Positions 22,040 through 33,787 of a DNA stretch of 64,000 nucleotides are shown piece by piece (within the stretch, counting starts at the first letter, position 1; the number at the start of each line of letters is the position of its first letter). The stretch is from Kingdonia uniflora (taxonomy: Eukaryota > Streptophyta > Magnoliopsida > Ranunculales > Circaeasteraceae): positions 744,001 to 808,000 of the forward strand of contig JACGCM010001403.1 in the NCBI GenBank assembly GCA_014058105.1, in the 5' to 3' direction. A program made the translations under genes and the position numbers. Under the pieces are notes generated by a model. That model searched no databases. It was not told where the DNA came from and saw only the letters and a list, made by a program, of their open reading frames with translations.

Positions 22040-24100
22040 GTGTTTAAGTCTTATTGCTTATCTTTTATTATCTCTCCAACTCTTCGTCTCTCCCAATCTT
22101 CAACTCTTCATCTCTCCTAACTCTCCCAACTTTTCGTCTCTCACATCAAGTTTTTAATTATTCTCTAAGCAAGGTACTCTCTCTTTCTCTTTCTAACAAA
22201 CTATTTTTGATTATCTTTCTAAAATTGTCTAAACATCAATTCTCTCTCATGAAGTTAATATATGCTTCTCCTGCTGCTGTAAATCACACTTCGCATCGAC
22301 AATTTCAAGCTTTTCAAAGGTGACTAATGGAGTTCTCAAGCCCCAATCATCTTTTAGTAGGAATTAAACTATTTCAAACTGTTTCTAAGCAAGGTTCTTC
22401 GTCTCTCACATCTTTTCCAAGGTACTCTTTTGTCTCTCACATCTTCTCCAACAAACTATTTCTAACAAATTATTTCTCATTTGTTATTGGGACAGTAGTT
22501 GGTTGTGAGGCCATTCTCTCTCTCTCTATAGTGGGTTGTGAGGACATTCTCTGTGTGTGTGTGTGTGTGTGTTTTACCCACTACTATCTCCAGCAAACTA
22601 TTCTCAAGTAATTTTTTTTCTGAATCATTATCAATCTATTTTTTACCCGACTCTGAATCTGATTCCAAGTTGAGGGAATCAGTAGTTAGTTGTGAGGCCA
22701 TTATCTAGGTTTATGATTACTTCAGCAGACTTCTCCAACAAATTGTTCTCATTTGTGATTACTTCAACAGATTGTACATCTTCTCCAACAAACTATTTTT
22801 AGGCATCTAGGTTTGTTCTCATTTGTCTCCAACAAACTCTTCTCAAGTAATTTTTTTTGCCATAACAGTTGGTGTTAGTGTTATTCCATTTTTTGCTATG
22901 TTTGCTCTTTTTATGTTTGATATTCCGATGTTTGCTCTGTTATTACTTTCTAGAATGATATCTGCTATGTTTGCTATTCCTGCGTTTGCTCTTTTTATGT
23001 TTGCTATTCCTACATTTACATTGTTATTACTTTCTGAAATGATAGTTTATATACTTCTGGAATGACAGTAGTAGGACTTCTTTAAGGTAGCGCAGATCCT
23101 CTAGAGACAATCGTTCTAATAAGCTAGGAAAAATAAGGAAATTTTAAGAGAAGTCTGCCATTTACTTCCTTCTCTCTATTTGTAAATTGTATCTTGATCC
23201 TACATGTTACTTGGACAACATAAAAGCAATCTGAGACAAATACCATAGTCTTCAGTAACTTTTTGACTAAAAGCAACAATAAGAAAACCATTTGGGAGTC
23301 AAAATATTCCTCCACATGCTTTTCTATCATTTCTAACACATCCATCCATATTTTAAATGATTTGATGCTTCCACTCCTGCATCAATTTAATCTATTTTAT
23401 GCTTTTGGGATGCTTTATGAATGGATTTAGTCCCCAATTTCTCAGAATTATGGTGGATTCTGGCCTTTGATAAAAATCCATGTTTGAGCTATACCGTGGG
23501 ACAATCTTTGGGGACTAACCTGGAGAGTAGTATTGTTTGCTAATTAATCACATGTTATATCCTGTTTCTTGAACTGTGATATGCAACACCTGAAGGAAGT
23601 CTCAAAAGTAACTCTTCTAAAAATTACCTTAGTTGGGGTAGCAATTTTCTTAAAATGTCTAGAGTTTCTTTCCATCCAAATGTGGTAAACACAGGCACAA
23701 AAAGCAACCTTTCAGACTTTACCTCTATCTAGGTCCATTGAAGCCTTTCAAACCATCAATTTATTTAGAGAATCCCAGTTTAGTCAGAACTTTTACTGTA
23801 GGGGCATTGAAAGAATAGGTTATCTCTATTCTATTCAAAAGTACCACAAAGAGAACATTATGAATTTTCTAGATTGATTGGCGCTCAGCAAAAAGAAGAA
23901 GAAGATCTTTCTATGATTTCAATGCATGGAGTAGCTATTCATAATTTTGAGTGTTTATACTTCTTCTTTTAATGAATTTTTTTGCAATACATATGTGGTT
24001 GAATGATTTAGCCCTACTTGAATATTAGCTAATTTTTTGTCTTATTATTAATTTAAGCTTCTTTGATCACCTATGTCATTGTAATTAAGTTTCATTGCTA
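22040..24100. other. Non-coding stretch with simple repeats
   Basis: I see no gene here. The sequence holds CT-rich text (22060-22500) with repeats of CTCTCCCAACTCTTC-like words, a (TG)n microsatellite (22553-22572), repeated GGTTGTGAGGCCATTCTCTC-like segments, and an 84-bp tandem duplication at about 22901-23045 containing TTTGCTCTTTTTATGTTTG. The short open frames here follow the repeats. Confidence 0.5.
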
Positions 24101-24104
24101 ACTT

Positions 24105-25740
24105 CATGACGAATTCGCCGCCAAACAATAACAGCAACAACAAAAATGGGAGAAACAATAACAAAAATAACACTCTTCCTGTTCCTTAAGTAAGTAAAGC
24201 TTTATACTCTTGCATTTAGAATTTATACATGTGTTTGCTATTGCTACCTGGATAAATAATGTAAACACTTTTGAGATTATCTTTTCATATTAACTACTAT
24301 AAGCATTTCTTCATTAACTTTAGCATTGTGCACTTTGCATTTCTTAGTTTACTTTAGCATTGTGCACTTTTGAGTTATGATTTTGTTAATTTTTTGTTTA
24401 GATAGTTATTTTTAGTTAATTTTATAAAAAATTTATTGTGCTACTCCTAGATCATTAAGCCCATACCCAATAAACCTAATCCTTCCATCTGTTAATTAGG
24501 AATCACCATGTTTATTGATGCATTACTTAAAAAGTTTTTACCCTACTCATTGTAATTCTTATTTAAATAAGTTTTGCCTCGTACCATAGATACGAGAAAC
24601 ATCCCCATACCTTCTGTTGGCGGTATAGTGATAAGAGAAACACCTTCAAATGAGGTTTTAACAACCATTGCTACTGAGGATCAACCGGAGTGGATAAAAG
24701 TTGTCTTCAAATGTGATGACTAATCAAATAATACCATATGCTAAGAATATGGTCATATAGACTTATTTTCTTAATATGTTGAACTTAGTAAGTACTATGT
24801 TTACTTTAATTTTGATAGAGGATCCAAACCAAAATGGCTTTATCTATTTTTAACGCTTCTTGAATATTCCTTTTTTTCCTTATCCACATATATCTTGAGG
24901 TAAAATTGTATTCATGGCCTACATGTGTTTCTCTAAATTGCGCTTCTTTGGAAGGTCACATATGTATTCCTACAGTATCCAAACCTTTGTCATAATCAAT
25001 TGTAGTTACATCTCATATATTTGTTTATATTTTGTTAGTTGTGGTTTATGATATTTTGTCAATAAGCATCCTTGATGATGTTAAATGAATGATTTTCTCA
25101 TTTAGTTGGTACCATTTTTTAAGTGCTTCTACTCTATTATGGTTACATCTCATATATCTATTTATTGTTTGTTAGTTGTGGTTTATGATATTTTGTCAAT
25201 AAGCATCCTTGATGGTGTTAAATGAATGATTTTCTCATTTAGTTGGTACCATTTTTTAAGTGCCTCTACTCTATTGTGATTACATCTCATATATCTATTT
25301 ATTGTTTGTTAGTTGTGGTTTATGATATTTTGTCAATAAGCATCCTTGATGGTGTTAAATGAATGATTTTCTCATTTAGTTGGTGCCATTTTTTAAGTGC
25401 TTCTATGATAGCAATTTAGTGTTTTCAGTGCAATTTATGTTAAGGATTCATAATTACCATTTGAAGTGCAGAAGCAACACCAAAGACTTTACTGTGGGCA
25501 ATGGGTGTAAAAGGAATTACTCTTTTTCACTTAAAGAGTCATCTGCAGGTTTGTCTCAAGCTTAATTATATCTTATTTTTAATTCCTGTAAAGATATAAC
25601 TACTGTTTAGGATCACACTTGACGTATAGGTCTTTCATCTTTTGTTAAGTAATGAAGTTTCTTAGTCTATAACCGAAATAGTGATTAAGCAGGCATTTGA
25701 GGAAAAAATCTTCCGAGGCTAAGGATGATGGTATGTATTT
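24105..25740 (+). pseudogene. Degenerate gene with a GARP (MYB-CC/G2-like) DNA-binding exon
   Basis: An exon-like block at 25472-25548 reads ATPKTLLWAMGVKGITLFHL then KSHLQ and stops at CAG|GT. This is the second half of the GARP domain (family form ATPKxIxxxMxVxGLTxxHLKSHLQK), including the invariant SHLQ and the intron position usual in MYB-CC/PHL genes. A next exon may be AGGCATTTGAGGAAAAAATC (near 25692-25733) before GTATGT. The first GARP half is not seen. Upstream, ATG 24108 opens an Asn-rich exon (NNNSNNNKNGRNNNKNN) and an exon-like block lies at 24590-24722. It is uncertain whether these belong together. I take it as a decayed copy of a transcription factor gene. Confidence 0.45.
25034..25405. 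repeat. 137-bp tandem repeat, about 2.7 copies
   Basis: Units starting GTTAGTTGTGGTTTATGATA occur at 25034, 25171 and 25308, a period of 137 bp with very few differences. They lie just upstream of the GARP exon in what would be an intron. Confidence 0.92.
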
Positions 25741-26240
25741 CTTGAAATTTTCTCTCTTATTATGTCATAAGAGTTTGCTCTTTGTCCTAATAAAAATTTC
25801 TAAATGGGAAAGTTAGCCTTTCTCCATGAACAACCTTTTTGCATATGACATGATTACTCTGTACAACTCAAAGCTGATAATAACAGAAACCAGGTTTAGT
25901 TACCCAAAATGGATCCATGGAAAGAGTGAATATCGATTAAAAATCACCTTATAGGTAGTTGGGGTTCCTCTTTTACTTCGTTTTCTGCTTCAATCTTAAG
26001 TAGTTGGGTTTTTATGAAGTTTGTGAATTCGCCTATAATCGTCTAATTTGTTTTTGGAATAAAGGGTATGCATCTCGATCGAATTTTGAAGAAGGTACTG
26101 TCAGGTCCTCTAATATTTATTCTCTTGATGTATTATGTTTACTAATTTTCTTTTTATTTCGTAAGCATTAATGCATTCTTTTTTCACAATCCTATTGAAT
26201 CCATGCATTTTGTTTACTGTTTTCACATCCTTCACATGCA

Positions 26241-26550
26241 CTGAATCCATGCTTTTATATGAATGTATTTCAATTCAAATACATGACTAAGCATTTACTG
26301 TTACTGCTTGAATTTAGTGATTTTTTTTGCAAATACATATGTGGTTGAATGATTTAGCCCTGCTTGAATATTAGCACTGAATCCATACTTTTATATGAAT
26401 GTATTTCAATTCAAATACATGGCTGAGCATTTACTATTACTGCTTGATTTTAGTGGATTTTTTTGCAATACATATGTGGTTGAATGATTTAGCCTTGCTT
26501 GAATATTAGCTACTTTTTTGTTTCATTGTTATTTTAAGCTTCTTTGATCA
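26241..26550. repeat. 136-bp tandem duplication; partial dispersed copy at about 23975-24080
   Basis: CTGAATCCAT...TATATGAATGTATTTC occurs at 26241 and 26377, a period of 136 bp. The end of the unit (GCAATACATATGTGGTTGAA) plus about 90 bp of following sequence also occurs at 23975-24080, so this text is present three times across 2.5 kb. Confidence 0.88.
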
Positions 26551-27240
26551 TCTATATAGCGCCGAAGGCACGTCGACGTATTCACCGTGGCGAGCCACAG
26601 GTAGTACTAGTTTCAAACTATAAATGGCTAGGAAATTAATACTATAACGAGAAATTAATCCAACAAAGTTAAAGGGAACTTACATCCTCAAGATTATAAT
26701 TGTTGAGTGCTTCCCTAAAGATCTTTAAAATTTTTTACCAGATCTATCGCTTATCGTTCTGGTCCAAGACCACCTCGTACAGTACTTAGGAGTACTGAAA
26801 TCATTAGGTTTTGGAATTCCAGGCAGCTTCAGGAAGTACTCGAATATCCAGGATTGTAAAAATTAAAAAAAATCTTCAATTACAATGTAAAGAAAGCAAC
26901 AAACCAGAAATGAAACCAAAAAATGTATGCATACACTCACCTCTAGGAATGTAGTACAGCAAACAAAAGCTTTAACATTCACTCTCGAAGAAGCGCCTAA
27001 GCTGTAATGCAGGTGTGCTATAAATACAGTTTTCTCTGTTCTTATCTTGTGTTAGAGTGAGGAAGTAGGGTTGTTATTGCGCCATTAATGGCGTAGTTAT
27101 GGTGGGGATTGAGAAAATAGACTGAAAGATTCCTCAAATGTTAAATTCTGGGTGGTGATAGGTATGGGGGTAGAGGAGATAGTAGTTAAATAGTCAATCA
27201 TTGGTATGTCCAATGATTGATAGTGGGGTAGGTGATAGTA
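26551..27240. other. Non-coding stretch upstream of element A
   Basis: No gene is recognised. There is a short GC-richer piece at 26560-26600 ending CACAG|GTAGTA, which could be an exon end, and a TATAAATAC word near 27020. Part of it may be the leader/intron region of the inverted antisense-gene fragment that follows. Confidence 0.3.
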
Positions 27241-27502
27241 TAATATAAACTCAAACCTTAATACTCGAATATATCAAGCTAATTTCTAACCTCTTCTTTT
27301 GTAGGGTATAATGCGTACTCGGAGAGCTTTGAGGATGAGGCTGAAAGATGAGGTCGAGGATACTATAAATGAGCCGAGTACTTTTGGTCGAAAGAAGGGG
27401 AGTAGGGATGTCGAGGAGTTACAAACCGCAACTAACGTACCTCTGGCAGTTGTGGAGCCCAACGTTAGTTCGGTGAGGAGAAGTCGACGTAAGGCTCAGA
27501 TA
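27240..27502 (+). pseudogene. Inverted fragment of a Tat-element antisense gene (N-terminal exon)
   Basis: From ATG 27311 the frame reads MRTRRALRMRLKDEVED and SVRRSRRKAQ. This parallels the antisense ORF of element A (35968-35675, minus strand: MCTRRVLRLRLIDEEV). The sequence just before the ATG (CGAATATATCAAGCTAATTT, then CTTTTGTAG) also parallels the sequence upstream of that ORF, including the intron acceptor. Here it is on the plus strand, opposite to the element that follows, and stops exactly where the primer-binding-site-like sequence TTTGGCGCCGTCTGTGG (27503) begins. It therefore replaces the expected 5' LTR of element A. Confidence 0.68.
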
Positions 27503-27519
27503 TTTGGCGCCGTCTGTGG

Positions 27520-28987
27520 TTCCCGCCCTACCAATCTTCCTTGTTCGTTGTCTCCTTTTTCCAACCTTTTCAGATTATTCTCAATAGCCCCCACCCTTCG
27601 TTCCAGTTCCACTCATACCGGTAACTCCGTCGACGGAGTGGCCGCCCAACTCGCCCTACTTTCTCAACAGTTTGCTCAAGCCGAGGAGCGACACCATACA
27701 CAATTGCACCAGGAACGTAAAAAGCTCTGGCAGGAATTTTAAACCGAACGACACCGCCGTTTGGACGATGCCGAAAGACAGAACTACGCAATTGATGAGC
27801 TGCGCAGCACGGTTCGAGAGCTGCAGTATTTGCAGCCTCTAGATGTTCCCCTACCGTCCCAAGTACCAGCCCCGTCTCGCATCTCTACTGGAGAAAGAAT
27901 GGGACCCTTGTCGCACATCCCATCACCTCCGGCTCACCGTGGTGCCAAAGGCGCTGCCCCAACTGTTCCCTCCACTGCCTCCATCTACCATGGCATCCAC
28001 CCCAAAGAAGACTCCTCTGATTCCACCCTTCGCTCCTCCAGACACCCCAAACGCTGCCTTGCCTGAGAACGTCTTGGGGAGCGCAGCGCAGAAAACATAC
28101 CACACACTCGACCTCATCACCCTCAAACCCTTCGATCACCCCCTCATCCTGCCTATTGTGCACAACAGAACTTCGACTATAAAATCCAACCTACTATTCG
28201 CGTCAGCACGAGCCCAACTCCCAACCTGTGGAGTCAACTTAGTAAACCTCTTTGCCCCAAACTCCTCTCTATCGAGGTGCCTCCAAATTTCTGTGCTACC
28301 AAACTCAGCAAATACCACAACACCGACCCTCAATCCCATATCCTCAAATTCCAAAATGGTCTCAGCCTCTACTTCATAGCTGACTACCTATTGTACAGCC
28401 TTTTTTCCATAAGTCTCACAGATAGCCCTCTACAATGGTACCATAACCTGCCCAGTAGCTCTATTTAAAGCTTTGAGCAACTATCCCACCTTTTTATTGC
28501 ACAGTTCACCTTCAACAAAGACAGAGAGGTCAGAGTCGATCCCCTCTTAAACTTTAGAAAATCCAGCAGTGAAACCCTTGAAGCCTTCACCAAGAGATTC
28601 CTTGACGAGTTGCGGAAAGTTAAAAACCTTGACTGCGCGAATGTTGTACTCATGTACTCAAATACTTTGCCGGACCATAGCCGTGTCAAAGAGTACCTGG
28701 TCCTCCATAAACCTCGAGCCCTCGAGGAGATGCTTTCAAAAGTCAATGGCTATCTCGACCTTGAGCGCCTCCACGAATCATGTAAACAAGGGAAACCTTC
28801 AACCACTACCATCAATAAACCTCGACAAGGCCCACCTTCTACTCCCTCACCCTTGATTGCTCCCGTCTCACATGAGACTGAGAGCCGTAAATGCCCTTAC
28901 AATGACAACAATGTCGAAACTCGCAAGAAAAGGCCAAAACCGGTTATACCCACACTCACTGCCCCTATCAGTACCCTTTTACCATAA
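27520..28987 (+). pseudogene. gag of Tat element A, broken
   Basis: The gag protein forms the virus-like particle that packages retrotransposon RNA. The start is preserved in the frame from 27520 (AAQLALLSQQFAQAEERHH), and there is a stop at 27740-27742. Downstream segments typical of the gag core lie in shifting frames: PFDHPLILPIV (near 28130), LSHLFIAQFTFNKDREV-like text (28480-28530), SSETLEAFTKRF (near 28570) and SKVNGYLDLERL (near 28740). A basic stretch (TRKKRPKPV, near 28930) follows. The zinc-knuckle region is lost in the deletion that follows. Element B has the same organisation. Confidence 0.75.
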
Positions 28988-29059
28988 ATATTGGCAGACC
29001 CCATATGGGGTATCCCCTTCCCCATCGAGGCCAAACCGGGTAAACCCTGCTGCGCCAAT

Positions 29060-30350
29060 CACAAGTGTAACTCGAAGTTGACAAACTCATAGCTGTAAAC
29101 CTCGAAGTTGACAAACTCATAGCTGCAGGTTTCATCAGAGAGGTCATGTATACTGACTGAATATTAAACATTGTTGCAGTTCCTAAAAAGAACGGCAAGA
29201 TCAAATTCTGCATCGATTTCACAGACCTCAACAAGCACACACCAAAGGATAGTTTCCCCCTCCCGATCATCTCAGTACTCCTCAATGCTACCGCTGAACA
29301 TGAACGCCTATTAATGATGGACGCGGTCTTGGGTTAAAATCAGGTACCCCTCCTCCCCGAAGATCAACTTAAAACTTCATTTATCACTGAACAAGGCCTT
29401 TACTATTTTAATGCCAGACCCTTTGGCCTTAAAAATGTTGGTGCCACCTATCAGCGCCTTGTCACAACTATGTTTAATCCCTTGCTTGGAAAGTCGATCG
29501 AAGTTTACATCGACGATATATTATGCAAGAGCCTCCAAAAATAGACCCACATCCAGGACCTAACCGAAGTCTTTTCGATACTTCAAACATATAACATGAA
29601 ACTTAACCCAGATAAATGCCAATTTGGCATTTCGCCTGGTAAATTTTTAGGTCATCTTATCAGTAAACAATGTATCGAGATCGACCCTACCCATATTCGA
29701 GCCCTCATCAACATGCCTTCACCCTGAACCAAAAAAGATGTCCAAAAAGTGGCTGGCAAGATAGCTGCTCTCAACCACTTTATTTCCAAATCCTCAGACT
29801 GTTGTGGTTTGCTCTTTTCTCTCTTACGCGACCAAGGCATCTACAAAGCATAAAAGAAAAACAACCCTGAGATTAACTGGACACCCGAATGTGAATAGGC
29901 CTTCCTCAAACTTAAAACTTACCTTGGTTGACCACCCATTATCAGCACCCCTATCAAAGGCGAGACACTCTCTTTATATCTCGCTGTTACAGACACCTCC
30001 ATCAGTTTAATGCTCATTCGATTTGAATCAAACATCAAAAGCCTACATATTTCATCAGTAAAACTCTAACACCCGCAGAAACTCGATACACAAAACTTGA
30101 GCGTTTGTTCCTTATCCTCGTTTATTCAGCTCGCAAACTTAAACCCTATTTTCAAGCCCACCTTATCTGTATCATAACAAGCTATCCCCTTCGAGAGGTA
30201 CTCAACAAAAAAGAGAAATCTAGAAGAGTACAACAGTGGTATGTTTACCTCAGTGAACATGACATCACATTTGAGAAGCAGATATCCCTAAAAGGCCAAG
30301 CAGTAGCAGATTTTCTGGCTGACTTCCCAGTCGAAGATGTCGATTGAGAA
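29060..30350 (+). pseudogene. Reverse transcriptase and RNase H of Tat element A, broken
   Basis: These domains copy element RNA into DNA. RT motifs are visible: VPKKNGKIKFCIDFTDLNK (near 29190), FPLPIISVLL (near 29260), RPFGLKN (near 29415) and the polymerase box YIDD (near 29510). The connection/RNase H part carries SLYLAVTDTS (near 29980). At least eight in-frame stops and one or more frameshifts (near 30040) are present. It follows gag directly because the protease region is deleted. A 30-bp unit (CTCGAAGTTGACAAACTCAT...) is duplicated at 29071 and 29101, right at the deletion joint. Confidence 0.85.
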
Positions 30351-30417
30351 GAACATAAAGATGACCTGACAGAAGACACACCCGAAGTAACAGATCCATG
30401 AAACCCTACCACAGGAT

Positions 30418-30830
30418 GATGCTTATTTATAGATGGATCTTCTGGGCCTAACGGTTCAGGGATTGGTATAGTCCTGGTTACACTTACAAATGATCGAATA
30501 GAGAAGGAAGTTAAGCTAAATTTCAAATGTTCCAATAACAAAATTGAGTATGAAGCTCTGATACATGGCCTCGACCTCGCACTCGAACTCAACATTCCCA
30601 AACTTATAGTTTTCATAGATTCCCAACTTGTTTAGAGACATTACACCGGCGAAAATCAAGCTAACGGTCGCATGGCTTAATATATTATTTTCGTTCGATA
30701 ACGCATGGACCGTTTTCCTTAAAAATCTACTATCACTCATTACCCTCGAGGAAAAAACCGACATGCAGATGCCCTCGCCTACATAGGTGCTATGTTAGGA
30801 CAATCAGAATCCTGAATCCTCCGTATCGAA
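30418..30830 (+). pseudogene. Second (archaeal-type) RNase H of Tat element A
   Basis: The frame reads LFIDGSSGPNGSGIGIVLV with the first catalytic Asp, then SNNKIEYEALIHGLDLALEL with the Glu, then KLIVFIDSQLV with the second Asp, and ends near HADALA. A second, archaeal-like RNase H after the retroviral-type one is a diagnostic acquisition of the Tat lineage. Stops occur after SQLV and further on. Confidence 0.8.
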
Positions 30831-30857
30831 GTAATTGAACGCCCAAGTATCGACCAG

Positions 30858-32165
30858 ATGGAAGTCAATGCCATCAATACTGGGGACGAGAGTCTCGATC
30901 CAGACGACTGGGGAACACCATTTCTCCATTACTTCAACAATGCTACCCTCCCAGATGATCCTAAAGCTAAACGATCATTATTAGAGAACTGTCGCAGATA
31001 CACCATCTACAAACACGAGTTACATCGCAAATCCTCAAATGGTGTCCTCCTTTGATGCATCTCTCAAACTGAAGCCTCTAAGATTTTAGCCGAACTCCAT
31101 GAAGGTACCTACGGTATGCATACTGTTGGTCGATCTATGGCCCTTCGAGCCGTCCCCAAGGTTTATTTTAGCCCAACATGAAAAAGTATGCCGAAGAGTA
31201 CGCCAAACACTGTGACAAATGCCAACGTCACGCTCATGATATCTACAGCCCTTCACAAGACCTCTATTTCAGTCAAGTCTCCTGGCCATTCAAAAGATGG
31301 GCCATCTATCTCATTGGTCCTTTTCCCAAAGCTTCGGGCAGCCGAGAGAATATCCTTGTTGCAACAAATTATTTTACAAAATGGGTCGAAGTCGTACCCC
31401 TATGTCAAACCCGAGAAGAAGAAGACATCAAATTCATATGGGAAAGTATCATCACACGCTTCGGATGTCCTCTTATGATTCGATGTGATAATGGTCCACA
31501 GTTTGTCGGGAACAAAGTCAGAAACTTCCTTAAAAAACACAATATCATCCTCTCACCCTCCACACCTTATTACCCCCAAGGGAATGGTCAAGTTAAAGCA
31601 ATCAATAAAACTATAGTCGACGGTCCCAAGAAACGTGTCGATGCGAAGAAAGGCCGATGGGGTTAGGAGTTACAGCATGTCCTCTGGGCCTATCGAACAA
31701 CACCAAGAAAATCTACAGGCTACACCCCTTTCCATCTAGCCTATGGTACTAAAGCAGTGCTCCCTACTCAATTTGAAGTACCCACATGAGATCCCAATCT
31801 CCCAGACGAAGACAATGAGTTTGAACTCGGATGTAACATATTATGGATCGACGAGACCAGAGACGGAGCCATCGCCAACCTCGGCCGTTACCATACATCA
31901 CTTCAAAAGTCATACAACAAGAGAGTTCAACCACGAAGTTTCAGCATTGGAGATCTAGTACTTCAATAGGTCACTCAATCTCCGAAGCCTCGAAATGCTG
32001 GCAAGCTTGCCGAATCCTGGGAAGGACCTTATGTCGTTTATGATAAAACTGACTAGAGTTCGTATTACCTGATGATAGAAGACGTAGAGCCCCTACCGAA
32101 TCCGTAGAACACAATGCAGCTGGTCTCATACAATAGGCCAAGACCTTAACCTTGTACACCTGATG
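30858..32165 (+). pseudogene. Integrase of Tat element A, broken and catalytically altered
   Basis: Integrase inserts the DNA copy into the genome. The linker and HHCC zinc finger span 30858-31230 across a frameshift (CDKCQRHAHD near 31210). The catalytic core follows: WAIYLIGPFPKASGSRENIL (near 31300), TRFGCPLMIRCDNGPQFVGN (near 31470) and YYPQGNGQVKAINK (near 31570). In this family the first motif normally carries Asp where Tyr is seen, and the last carries Glu where Lys is seen. The C-terminal part ([20 protein letters not shown], then SIGDLVLQ) continues through stops to about 32165. Confidence 0.85.
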
Positions 32166-32230
32166 TAAACACAAAATAATTAATAAACAGCTTTTTTCCC
32201 ATCCACACTTCGTCTTCTATTTTCCAGTAA

Positions 32231-33440
32231 ATTTCCTGGTTTCCTCTAAGTATCATGTCAACCCTTCGACTCGACTGATACTTGAAGGAGACCTTAAAAA
32301 TTTTTAAGCTTCCAACATTCGAGCAAACTTAAGGGGCACGAATGGTCGAAAGACCGGACCTTCGGGAATGCGTTGGTGGTAAACACGTCTTACTTCGTCG
32401 TGCCTCAGGCCTTCGAAGTCTAGTGAATTTCCTGGTTTCCTTTAAGTATTATGTCAACCCTTCGATCCGACTGATACTTGGAACGACCTTGAAATTTTCA
32501 AGCTTCCAACATTCGAGCAAACTCGAGGGGCACGAATGGTCGAAAGACCGGACCCTTAGGAATGCGTTGGCGGTGAACACGTCTTACTTCTTTGTGGCTC
32601 AGGCTTTCGATGTCCAGTAAATTTCCTAGTTTCCTCTAAGTATTATGTCAACCCTTCGACTCGACTGATACTTGAAGGCGACCTTGAAAATTTTCAAGCT
32701 TCCAACATTCGAGCAAACTTAAGGGGCACGAATGGTTGAAAGACCAGACCTTCGGGAATGCATTGGCGGTAAACACGTCTTACTTCGTCGTGCCTCAGGC
32801 CTTCAAAGTCCAGTGAATTTCCTAGTTTCCTTTAAGTATTATGTCAACCCTTCGACCCGACTGATACTTGGAGCGACCTTGAAATTTTTAAGCTTCCAAC
32901 ATTCGAGCAAACTCGAGGGGCAGTAATGGTCAAAAGACCGGACCCTCAGGAATGCGTTGGCGGTGAACACGTCTTACTTCGTTGTGGCTCAGGCCTTCAA
33001 TGTCCAGTGAATTTCCTGGTTTCCTCTGAGTATCATGTCATCCTTTAGACCCGACTAATACTTGGGGGCGACCTTGAAAATTTTCAAGCTTCCAACATTC
33101 GAGCAAACTCGAGGGGCACGAATGATCGAAAGACCGAACCCTTGGGAATGCGTTGGCGGTGAACACGTCTTTCTTCCCTGTGGCTCAGGCCTTCGAAGCC
33201 CAGTAAATTTCCTAGTTTCCTCTAAGTATCATGTCACCCTCGCCCCGACTGATACTTGGGGACGACCTCAAAAATTTTCAAACTCCCAATACTGGAGCAA
33301 ACTCGAGGGGCACGAATGGTCGAAAGACCGGACCCTCGAGAATGCGTTGGGGGCGACCACGTCTTACTTCGTTATGGCTTAGGTCTTCGAAGTCCAGTAA
33401 ATCTCTTGGTTCTAACCGAGTATCACAACTATCTCGAAAC
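32231..33440 (+). repeat. 195-bp tandem array in the 3' region of element A, six copies as dimers
   Basis: Units start ATTTCCTGGTTTCC (or ATTTCCTAGTTTCC) at 32231, 32427, 32621, 32817, 33011 and 33207, with a seventh partial start at 33401. Period lengths alternate 196, 194, 196, 194, 196, 194. Copies 1 and 3 share variants (AAACTTAAGGGGC, TTCGTCGTGCCTCAGG), and copies 2 and 4 share others (AAACTCGAGGGGC, GTGGCTCAGG). Each carries CGAATGGTCGAAAGACC or a close variant. Open frames here are artefacts of the repeat. Confidence 0.95.
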
Positions 33441-33787
33441 CCTTCAAGGTTTGACAACTCTACAATCATTCGACAGTTACAACATATAAAAATATACTTA
33501 TTCAAGAATATCTACAAGACACTTCAGTACATTATCAGAGAAGCATTGTCAACACAAATCAAGTTAAATCATGTTCAGAGCATACATCAAGTATCTATCA
33601 CAACAATTCAGCACAATTCAAGATTAACACAAATCAGTTTCAGAATAGTCTACACTCAAACAGAATTAGTACAGTACAACTCAAGTTTAACACAACAGCT
33701 CAGAGAAGCCACAAGTTCAAAGATCAACTCCAAAGAAAAATAAACATTGCTCAAAAATTACAACCCAAAAAAAAAAAAAAAAAAACC

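Noticed and set aside
11805..22060. Terminal inverted repeats of the presumed FAR1/PMD element
   Set aside because: I searched both flanks by eye for long inverted ends or 8-11-bp target duplications and found none convincing, so no element borders are called.
32342..33743. Series of open frames starting MVERPDLRECVGG-like text
   Set aside because: They repeat with the 195-bp tandem unit and change with each unit. They are by-products of the satellite.
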